DNA of 6,348 bases from an uncultured Collinsella sp. (GTDB lineage Bacteria; Actinomycetota; Coriobacteriia; Coriobacteriales; Coriobacteriaceae): assembly GCA_900551015.1 (NCBI GenBank), contig URUI01000089.1, forward strand, positions 1-6,348. The letters are read 5' to 3'. The notes under the pieces were generated by a model, which saw only the letters and a program-made list of their open reading frames with translations, ran no database searches and was not told the DNA's origin. A program made the position numbers and the translations under genes. Below are positions 1 to 4,137 of this stretch, one piece after another. Every line of letters starts with the position of its first letter. Position 1 is the stretch's first letter.

Positions 1-1
1 T

Positions 2-96
2 GCGTTGTCCAACCAGGCAAGTATGGGAAATCAAAGCAGCGGTCTGGCGAATAACGACGCGATCCAGTTCCAGTCGAAGTATTCGGCGGGGCCGCC
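2..96 (+). other. protein-like open fragment of unknown origin, cut by the window edge
   Basis: The plus-strand frame beginning at position 2 is open from the window edge. Its composition looks like a soluble protein (for example NNDAIQFQSKYSAG at about 47-88), whereas the same DNA on the minus strand yields an implausible tail for GatA. From about position 97 the frame runs into the antisense strand of gatA and loses meaning. I do not recognise the protein. It may be the interior of a gene joined to gatA by inversion, by insertion, or by an assembly error. The fragment is too short for any functional call. Confidence 0.3.
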
Positions 97-216
97 GCCC
101 TCGCGCGCCTCGATGGCGGCAAGGGAGGCCTGGGCCACCTCGGTAGCGGTAAAGTCGCCGGCAGAAACGCCCGCGGCGATCTGGGCGGCGGTAAGGGAAT
201 CGAAGCTCTGCGCCAT
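31..216 (-). pseudogene. gatA: gatA, 5' fragment only (amidotransferase subunit A, broken after about 40 codons)
   Basis: GatA is the amidase subunit of the GatCAB complex, which converts mischarged Glu-tRNA(Gln) or Asp-tRNA(Asn) to the amidated form in the cytoplasm. The first 40 residues (MAQSFDSLTAAQIAAGVSAG through SLAAIEAREG) look like a normal GatA N-terminus. The start overlaps the gatC stop by one base (TAATG) and is preceded by a purine-rich GGGAGAGGGGGAGAG stretch. After codon 40 (about position 97) the frame reads GGPAEYFDWNWIASLFARPL, does not resemble GatA, and stops at TGA 31-33. A full GatA has roughly 480-500 residues with a Lys-Ser-Ser catalytic triad, all absent here. The cell probably needs an intact GatA, so an assembly or contig-end chimera is as likely as a real pseudogene. 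Identity of the N-terminal part is confident; the cause of the break is unknown. Confidence 0.8.
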
Positions 217-527
217 TACTCGCTCTCCCCCTCTCCCAAAATGGACGGCACGCGGAAGTAGCGGTCGCGCGCGCTGCCGGCGTTTTCGAGCGCGACGTCG
301 AGCGGCAGGTCGCGCTCGGGCTCGCGCAGGTCGTCGCCCATCACGTTGGACAGGCTTCCGATGGGATGGAACGTGGGCTCCACGTCGGGCAAGTCATATT
401 GCAAGACGGGCTCGAGCATCTGGACGGCGTCGTTCATGTAGGACGTCATCTGGGTGAGCTCGTCATCGGTCAGTGCGATCTTTGCGTACTCGGCGATGCC
501 GCGCACGTCTTTCTCGCTGAGTGCCAT
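216..527 (-). CDS. gatC: GatC, Asp/Glu-tRNA(Asn/Gln) amidotransferase subunit C
   Basis: GatC is the small subunit of GatCAB. It wraps around GatA and stabilises its contact with GatB. The predicted protein has 103 residues, about the family norm. It begins MALSEKDVRGIAEYAKIALT, has the usual N-terminal helical region, and ends with the typical GatC motif region: HPIGSLSNVMGDD, LREPE, then RYFRVPSILGEGE. I chose the ATG at 525-527 over the in-frame ATG at 543-545 because the ribosome binding site GGAAGGGAG (533-541) lies between them and would be inside the coding region with the longer start. The stop shares one base with the gatA start, indicating translational coupling in a gatC-gatA order. 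A promoter candidate lies just upstream at 563-568. Confidence 0.96.
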   Translation of the reverse strand: MALSEKDVRGIAEYAKIALTDDELTQMTSYMNDAVQMLEPVLQYDLPDVEPTFHPIGSLSNVMGDDLREPERDLPLDVALENAGSARDRYFRVPSILGEGESE

Positions 528-532
528 AGGCG

Positions 533-541
533 CTCCCTTCC
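533..541 (-). promoter_or_regulatory. ribosome binding site that fixes the gatC start
   Basis: The minus strand reads GGAAGGGAG. The AGGGAG core ends 5 nt before the ATG at 525-527. It overlaps the upstream in-frame ATG at 543-545, so translation most likely starts at the downstream ATG. Confidence 0.75.
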
Positions 542-562
542 GCATAACAGATAAACCGCTCT

Positions 563-568
563 AGTATA
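563..568 (-). promoter_or_regulatory. -10 element, probable gatCA promoter
   Basis: The minus strand reads TATACT preceded by TTG, a five-of-six match to TATAAT. Transcription would start near 556, giving a leader of about 28 nt before gatC. No good -35 hexamer is visible 16-18 nt upstream (CTGCTC at 17 nt), so the assignment rests on the -10 and its position. Confidence 0.45.
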
Positions 569-663
569 CAAGGCAACGCCGCTTGGAGCAGGCGCTTTAC
601 CCAAATGCAGCGAAAACGTAACGAGAGCGGCGATTGACAGGCGGCGGGCTGGCGGTTCTGCAG

Positions 664-730
664 CGAAACCGCACCGTCCATAGCGAAAACCGTACTGCTC
701 ACAACGAAAACCGTCCCGCCCGCAACGAAA
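664..730. repeat. four degenerate direct repeats with 20-21 nt period
   Basis: The plus-strand core CGAAA(A) begins at 664, 684, 705 and 726, usually inside a longer motif RCGAAAACCGT. An isolated further copy begins at 611. The spacing of 20, 21 and 21 nt is close to two helical turns, so all cores would face the same side of the DNA. The repeats lie in the non-coding interval between the gatCA promoter and the sortase 3' end. They could be protein-binding sites or the worn edge of a larger dispersed repeat. Confidence 0.5.
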
Positions 731-732
731 AG

Positions 733-789
733 CATCACAACATTCGACGTTTTTCGCCAAAATCGCGATTTTCATCGAATGTTGTGATG
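733..789. repeat. 15-bp perfect inverted repeat with inner palindrome
   Basis: The left arm CATCACAACATTCGA (733-747) is the exact reverse complement of TCGAATGTTGTGATG (775-789). The 27-nt centre contains a second perfect palindrome, AAAATCGCGATTTT, at 759-772. The nested symmetry is unlikely by chance. There is no T-run on either side, so it is not a standard terminator. It resembles a dispersed intergenic repeat, perhaps a miniature transposable element or a protein-binding dyad. Confidence 0.75.
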
Positions 790-802
790 GTTTGGAAGTC
801 CC

Positions 803-840
803 GACCACCACAAAGGTGCCTGTCCCCATTGTGGTGGTTC
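803..840. repeat. REP-like hairpin with GGGGACAGGCACC core
   Basis: Arms ACCACCACAA (804-813) and TTGTGGTGGT (829-838) are perfect complements around a loop reading AGGTGCCTGTCCCCA. The minus-strand core GGGGACAGGCACC matches, from memory, a motif common in short palindromic repeats mobilised by REP-associated tyrosine (Y1/IS200-like) transposases. No transposase is in the window. It starts 12 nt beyond the sortase stop codon and may also act as a transcript-end hairpin, although no U-tract follows it. Confidence 0.6.
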
Positions 841-851
841 TGAACGATGCC

Positions 852-1790
852 TTATGCCGAGGCTTTGGCCTTGCGGCGCTTACGGATCGTGTGGATCACG
901 ATGTCCAGCAGCAACAGTACAATGGCCACGACCACGATGAGCACGGCGAACTCGCGCTTGCCCCAGTGGCGGCCGGCCAGCGACTTTTGCTTGTCAACGT
1001 CCTTCTTGTTGTACTTGGTGCGCACGCAATGCACCAGCAGGCGATGGTCGTTCACGCCGTAGGGCGTGCAGGTGACGAGCGTCACCTTGTCGGCGCCGGG
1101 CTCGATGGTCAGCGACTCCATCTCCTCGGGCAGCACCACCTCGGAGTCCACCATCTTATAGGCGAGCGTCTTGTTCATGGTGTGCAGCAGCACCAGGTCG
1201 CCGGGTTCCAGCGAATGGATGTCGTCGAACATGCTCAGGTTGCGCATGCCCGAGTGCGCGGTGAGCACGCAATGCGTCGAGGTGCCGCCCACCGGCAGGC
1301 TCGTGCCCTCCAGGTGGCCGACGCCCGCCATAAGGACTTCTTCGCTCGTGCCGTGGTAGATGGGCATGCTCACGTCGATGGAGGGGATCTCGACCCAGCT
1401 CATCATGGGGTCGCGGTCAAAGATGAGCTGCTGAGCGTAGGGCTCGATCCGGTCGGCGGGGAGCTCGGTGGCCTCGCCCGCCAGCTGCTCGTTAAAGGAG
1501 CGCGCCTGGAGCAGGATGCGCTCGCGCTCCTCGGCAGACAGCGCGTCCACGGTGCTGGACACGGTGCTGATCTGGTTGAACACGCCCGAGGCCTCGAGCC
1601 GGTCCAAGATCCACGGCCAGGTCATAAGGCCCACGCCAATAAGGATGATGACGATGGTGATGAGTCGATCGGCCCAACGCGGCAGTCGCTTGCGGCGGCG
1701 CTTGGGCTTTTGTTGAGGTTTGGGCTGAGGGCTTGAGCCACCGTTGGCCGCGGCGTTATTGCTCTTCATATGTTTGGCGCCCTGCACCAT
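852..1790 (-). CDS. srtC: class C (pilus-assembly) sortase
   Basis: This membrane-bound cysteine transpeptidase cleaves LPxTG-type signals and joins pilin subunits through isopeptide bonds on the outer face of the membrane. The 312-residue protein has a basic, Pro/Gln-rich cytoplasmic N-terminus (21-40), a first membrane segment (about 43-60), the sortase beta-barrel (about 130-258), and a C-terminal membrane segment (about 281-300) followed by RKRRK, the two-anchor layout of class C. Catalytic residues are visible: His179 in TAHSG, Cys241 in TLVTCTPYG, and Arg250 in NDHRLL. The IPSIDVSMPIYHGTSEEVL and GVGHLEGTSLPVGG segments are also typical. The usual DPW/DPF lid motif is not obvious; IEPY (115-118) is the nearest candidate. 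The ATG at 1788-1790 is preceded by GAGGAG at 9 nt; an internal ATG at 1767-1769 has a poorer site. Likely substrates are the LPLTG and MPSTG proteins to the right, now separated from it by the AbiE-like pair. Confidence 0.93.
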   Translation of the reverse strand: MVQGAKHMKSNNAAANGGSSPQPKPQQKPKRRRKRLPRWADRLITIVIILIGVGLMTWPWILDRLEASGVFNQISTVSSTVDALSAEERERILLQARSFNEQLAGEATELPADRIEPYAQQLIFDRDPMMSWVEIPSIDVSMPIYHGTSEEVLMAGVGHLEGTSLPVGGTSTHCVLTAHSGMRNLSMFDDIHSLEPGDLVLLHTMNKTLAYKMVDSEVVLPEEMESLTIEPGADKVTLVTCTPYGVNDHRLLVHCVRTKYNKKDVDKQKSLAGRHWGKREFAVLIVVVAIVLLLLDIVIHTIRKRRKAKASA

Positions 1791-1806
1791 CGCCAGTCAC
1801 TCCTCT

Positions 1807-1820
1807 ACAACTCAAGTTGT
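1807..1820. promoter_or_regulatory. short dyad in the sortase leader, possible operator
   Basis: ACAACT (1807-1812) and AGTTGT (1815-1820) form a 6-2-6 dyad between the candidate -10 box and the sortase ribosome binding site. It sits about where transcription would begin or just after, a common place for a repressor site. The arms are short enough that chance is possible. Confidence 0.3.
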
Positions 1821-1828
1821 CTAAACAA

Positions 1829-1834
1829 ATAATA
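1829..1834 (-). promoter_or_regulatory. -10 element, possible sortase promoter
   Basis: The minus strand reads TATTAT, five of six matches to the consensus, about 39 nt upstream of the sortase start. No convincing -35 is seen at 16-18 nt (GGCGCG at 17 nt). If real, the sortase is transcribed separately from the AbiE-like pair, at least in part. Confidence 0.35.
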
Positions 1835-1855
1835 GCCGATTAGCGAGCTTCCGCG

Positions 1856-1886
1856 CCGGACAACGCAGCTAGACTGCACCGTCCGG
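1856..1886. terminator. hairpin between the AbiEii-like gene and the sortase gene, no U-tract
   Basis: CCGGAC (1856-1861) pairs with GTCCGG (1881-1886), and inside this GCAG (1865-1868) pairs with CTGC (1874-1877), separated by a symmetric 3-nt internal loop. It lies 16 nt beyond the AbiEii-like stop codon. No T-run follows on either strand, so it may protect the 3' end or weakly terminate rather than being a strong intrinsic terminator. Confidence 0.35.
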
Positions 1887-1901
1887 GCCACGTAGCTCCA
1901 C

Positions 1902-2675
1902 TCAACCAATCAAGCCATATGTTGCTTTCATCGTCTCGAGCAACTGCACCATCGTTGCGCCCGCAACCCCGATCTGTTTCAGATTGACGTCGCCCACCTC
2001 ACAATCTTTAACAAACGCAAGCATATCGTCCTTCAGTTCTCCGCGCAGGTCGACACCTTCCGACTCGCCAAGCAGCTGAGCAAGCCTCAGCGCATCGCGT
2101 TTATGCTTTTTTACCTTCCTCGAATCAACGTTCTCCCCCGCTTCCCTTCTAGCTTTTAGGTCGAGATACGCCTTCGCTTTGAATGGGACAATGTATTCCG
2201 TACCCAGAACCGAAACGCCGCCTACGGTCCGAATTCCCTGAAGGAACAAGCTGTAGTAAGCATCGTCCAACAAAATTGCCGACAGACTGCTTATGTTTTC
2301 ATCAACGTGAATTGGCGCCACATCAATCCCCTCACGACCCTTTAGAAAGTCGGGGCACTTCGCGAAGAGTTCGATCATATGGGGGTAACCCGGCCTCTTA
2401 GGCTCTGTAAACCGATAAAAACATGAGCCTTTACCTTCGCCCCAGCCGCAGCGGTAGCCGCCATCACGCACCAAAGTCCATATGGCTTCCGCCGTCTGAG
2501 GCAACCGGTCATCGGCGACAATTACCACATCAAAATCGTGAGTCGCCCTGAACGAAAGCCCCGCCTCCGCGAGCAAAATGTCGCATGCCGTGCCGCCGAT
2601 AAGGGCATACGATCCTGCAGCTTCTTGCATATGCTGCTGAAATTCTTGGAGACCTTCTACAGCGCTTCTTGCCAT
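1902..2675 (-). CDS. AbiEii-family nucleotidyltransferase, toxin-like partner
   Basis: This is probably a cytoplasmic nucleotidyltransferase of the AbiEii/MenA type. Family members act as type IV or tRNA-targeting toxins and in phage abortive infection. The 257-residue protein shows the fold signature: ALIGGTA (25-30) followed by RATHDFD with Asp47 and Asp49 as probable metal ligands. Glu102 in MIELF is a candidate third acid. A basic motif follows: FKAKAYLDLKARR (165-177) and then KVKKHKRDALRLAQLL (187-202), as expected for AbiEii proteins. The start ATG (2673-2675) has AAAGGA 6 nt upstream, inside the end of the preceding gene, so the two are translationally coupled by a 19-nt overlap. Codons look less GC-rich than in the sortase gene, consistent with transfer. 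The order, regulator first and enzyme second, matches abiE operons. The enzyme substrate cannot be told from sequence. An alternative is a housekeeping or antibiotic-type nucleotidyltransferase, which I consider less likely. Confidence 0.78.
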   Translation of the reverse strand: MARSAVEGLQEFQQHMQEAAGSYALIGGTACDILLAEAGLSFRATHDFDVVIVADDRLPQTAEAIWTLVRDGGYRCGWGEGKGSCFYRFTEPKRPGYPHMIELFAKCPDFLKGREGIDVAPIHVDENISSLSAILLDDAYYSLFLQGIRTVGGVSVLGTEYIVPFKAKAYLDLKARREAGENVDSRKVKKHKRDALRLAQLLGESEGVDLRGELKDDMLAFVKDCEVGDVNLKQIGVAGATMVQLLETMKATYGLIG

Positions 2676-3625
2676 GGATATTCCTTTCCAAACATGCGAT
2701 CGACTTCGAGCTGAATTCGCTCATCGTCGATTGCCGCCAAAGATAGCGCAAGCGAAATGTCGTCGACGCGGGAGGAGCCGGCAAACACGGGCGCATAGCG
2801 CCACACTTGAACCATCGCCGTTTCGTTATCCGGCAACTCCCCGTCTGCGACTTCGAGGTCGCTCAGTTGACGCCATGCACTTCTTAAGACGGCCTTTTGT
2901 TCCATGCCCGGTGCAGCGAGCATCGAACGCGCAGCGAGCGCCGTCTCCCCGGCGTCAACAAGATAGTCGATCTGCGGCGTCTTCCTTGCAAAAAAGACCT
3001 TCGAGACAGGCGAGGAGAGCTCTGCCATGTGTTCGCTGAGCAGAAGGTCAACGGCAACAGGGAACACGACGACACGTCGCTCGCAACGCTCGCGCCTCGC
3101 GAGTCCCCTGTCGACAAGCTCGGTTATGGCCTCACTCGCACGGCTTGCCGAGATCCCAAGCGCACGACAAAGGTCATAGGGACGATATGGCTCCTGGGCT
3201 GCTCCCCAGATTGCGGCAGCCTGTGCGTTGGGTGACATCTTGGACGCGTGATTGCGAGACCGGACACCGCCCCTCTCCGTGCAAGCTGTGCCCATAAATG
3301 GAAGAAAAGCCTGTCTACCGGGGCAGACAAACGGAATCCCTTGTGCGACCAATGCTTTGCGCTGACGTGCATCGGCATCAGGAAACGAAACGACAACAGG
3401 AATCTCCGCACGCAAGGCTAGCTGACTATAGACTCTCTTAACCTCGGGAAGTCCGACGCCAGTAGGCAAACTTGCAAGCAAAAACGAAAAACCGTTTGCG
3501 TAAACAGCGCGGACCTCAATCGCCCGCAGATGCAGCGGCAAGCGTGCGGATCCAGGCCAATTTTTGGTCTTGGCAGAGAGGCCTAGTGCTTCTTGTAAGT
3601 AGATTAGCGCTTCGTTCATTTCCAT
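2657..3625 (-). CDS. winged-helix protein, AbiEi-like antitoxin or regulator partner
   Basis: The 322-residue protein has three parts. Residues about 30-115 form an alpha/beta domain containing IPVVVSFPDADARQRKALVA and GIPFVCPGRQAFLPFMG. From memory this resembles the QRK-Li-x-GIPFI-x-P-x-Q-x-YLP pattern of a family of regulators often encoded beside nucleotidyltransferases. Residues about 131-190 look like a winged helix, with SPNAQAAAIWGAA, then YDLCRALGISASRASEAITE as the helix-turn-helix and RRVVVFPV as the wing. The C-terminal part (191-322) has no motif I recognise. Classic AbiEi antitoxins carry an N-terminal winged helix, so this is a variant architecture. The likely role is to neutralise the downstream enzyme and repress its own promoter through the dyad at 3636-3659. 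The start is uncertain: ATG 3623-3625 and ATG 3617-3619 both lack a strong ribosome binding site. Confidence 0.7.
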   Translation of the reverse strand: MEMNEALIYLQEALGLSAKTKNWPGSARLPLHLRAIEVRAVYANGFSFLLASLPTGVGLPEVKRVYSQLALRAEIPVVVSFPDADARQRKALVAQGIPFVCPGRQAFLPFMGTACTERGGVRSRNHASKMSPNAQAAAIWGAAQEPYRPYDLCRALGISASRASEAITELVDRGLARRERCERRVVVFPVAVDLLLSEHMAELSSPVSKVFFARKTPQIDYLVDAGETALAARSMLAAPGMEQKAVLRSAWRQLSDLEVADGELPDNETAMVQVWRYAPVFAGSSRVDDISLALSLAAIDDERIQLEVDRMFGKEYPWQEAL

Positions 3626-3635
3626 CGTTTTCGTT

Positions 3636-3659
3636 TAATTCCAGTTTATATTGGAATTA
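3636..3659. promoter_or_regulatory. dyad operator candidate for the AbiE-like operon
   Basis: TAATTCCA (3636-3643) and TGGAATTA (3652-3659) are perfect complements separated by 8 nt. A further half-site, CGGAATTA, lies at 3671-3678 and a weaker GATTCC at 3683-3688. The right arm overlaps the -10 box, so binding would block RNA polymerase. Known AbiEi proteins repress their own promoters by binding inverted repeats, which makes the upstream winged-helix protein the natural candidate. Confidence 0.55.
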
Positions 3660-3661
3660 TA
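3656..3661 (-). promoter_or_regulatory. -10 element of the AbiE-like operon
   Basis: The minus strand reads a perfect TATAAT preceded by ATG, in an AT-rich patch. The predicted transcript start is near 3649, giving a leader of about 24 nt. No clear -35 hexamer is present at 16-18 nt (CTCGTT or TCTCGT). Confidence 0.55.
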
Positions 3662-3724
3662 CATAATTTTCGGAATTAACGAGATTCCTTTCGTGCATAA
3701 GCCAGCATTTGAGTTTTCAAAATG

Positions 3725-3750
3725 TCCCGAATCGGCGGGGCGATTCGGGA
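3725..3750. repeat. perfect 10-bp GC-rich hairpin upstream of the AbiE-like promoter
   Basis: TCCCGAATCG (3725-3734) pairs with CGATTCGGGA (3741-3750) around the loop GCGGGG. On the minus strand it is followed by CATTTTG, so it could weakly terminate readthrough coming from the pilin side before the AbiE-like promoter. On the plus strand it precedes a TACAAT hexamer (3751-3756), a poor promoter match lacking a -35. Confidence 0.45.
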
Positions 3751-3756
3751 TACAAT

Positions 3757-3857
3757 GTCAATGGAAAACGACGCACCCCGCGTAAGTGTACGAGAGCGCG
3801 GGCGGCCTAGTTTTCTGGTTTTGTTAAATGCCCGGGCCTCTAACCCCGGGCATTCTT
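3757..3857 (+). ncRNA. candidate small structured RNA ending at an intrinsic terminator
   Basis: This non-coding stretch ends at a plus-strand terminator although no plus-strand gene precedes it. Its interior can fold: an outer stem GAAAAC (3764-3769) with GTTTTC (3810-3815), extended by two G-U pairs, encloses an inner stem CCCGCG (3777-3782) with CGCGGG (3797-3802) and a 12-nt loop. A single-stranded GTTTTGTT-rich linker then leads into the terminator. The 5' end is a guess, resting on TACAAT at 3751-3756. I recognise no known RNA family, and orientation is inferred only from the U-rich tail. Confidence 0.3.
3827..3857 (+). terminator. intrinsic terminator, plus-strand orientation favoured
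   Basis: AATGCCCGGG (3827-3836) pairs perfectly with CCCGGGCATT (3845-3854) around an 8-nt loop, followed by CTTATTT. On the minus strand the tail is TTTAACAAAA, a weaker U-tract, so the hairpin may work in both directions but fits the plus strand better. Confidence 0.6.
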
Positions 3858-3881
3858 ATTTGCGCTTGTTGCGGCGCAAAT
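3858..3881. repeat. 8-bp perfect hairpin adjacent to the terminator
   Basis: ATTTGCGC (3858-3865) pairs with GCGCAAAT (3874-3881) around TTGTTGCG. It abuts the terminator at 3827-3857 and begins within that terminator's U-rich tail, so the two hairpins form a tandem structure in RNA from either strand. Confidence 0.4.
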
Positions 3882-3882
3882 G

Positions 3883-3985
3883 CCTTCTACCGTCCGCACC
3901 GCGTGTGCGCCTACGGACCTTAATCCGAACCTCATACGAGTCAAGAAACGCGATGACGAACGTACCCGCATCGGACGGTAGAGGC
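3883..3985. repeat. long-range inverted repeat enclosing 75 nt
   Basis: TCTACCGTCCG (3886-3896) is the exact reverse complement of CGGACGGTAGA (3972-3982). The pairing continues with GCC (3882-3884) against GGC (3983-3985) after a single-base bulge. The enclosed 75 nt have no strong hairpin and no gene I can support. It may be the closing stem of a structured RNA or the ends of a small inserted element. Confidence 0.45.
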
Positions 3986-4000
3986 TGGCTGCGTTATCCC

Positions 4001-4037
4001 AAAAAACGGGGCAGACTCCAGCGTGGAATCTACCCCG
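4001..4037 (-). terminator. intrinsic terminator of the pilin transcript
   Basis: The minus strand folds CGGGGTAGATTCCA against TGGAGTCTGCCCCG with two mismatches and a 3-nt CGC loop (4007-4037), followed directly by TTTTTT (4001-4006). It lies about 100 nt beyond the pilin stop codon in the same direction. A smaller dyad, CATCCC/GGGATG (4104-4109 and 4120-4125), lies between the stop and the terminator. Confidence 0.75.
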
Positions 4038-4137
4038 AAAAGAGAATGGCAAAGCAAGAACGTAGATGGACGAGAAAAGTGTCCGCAAGTCTCATGGCCA
4101 TCGCATCCCACCTGCCAAAGGGATGGGTGAGCGAGCG

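Noticed and set aside
543..545. Upstream ATG as gatC start
   Set aside because: It would place the Shine-Dalgarno sequence inside the coding region and add residues (MRKGAP) not typical of GatC; the ATG at 525-527 is properly spaced.
664..730. CRISPR array
   Set aside because: The units are about 10 nt, degenerate, and spaced by only about 10 nt. A CRISPR array needs longer, near-identical repeats and longer spacers, and no cas genes are present.
470..829. Minus-strand frames across 463-829 encoding repeated Cys/Gly/Arg/Phe units
   Set aside because: The repeats in protein come from the 20-21 nt DNA repeats; the period is not a multiple of three throughout, there is no ribosome binding site, and the frames run into gatC.
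803..840. Standard rho-independent terminator for the sortase
   Set aside because: The hairpin is good but no T-run follows it on the minus strand, and its core matches a REP-type repeat.
792..1736. A 314-codon plus-strand open frame antisense to the sortase gene
   Set aside because: It has the composition expected of the antisense of a GC-rich gene (rich in His, Gln, Val, Ala and Leu), no family motif, and no suitable ribosome binding site. The minus-strand sortase with catalytic residues explains this DNA.
3840..4088. An 82-codon minus-strand open frame downstream of the pilin
   Set aside because: It spans the pilin terminator and the long-range dyad, lacks a ribosome binding site, and has no recognisable domain.
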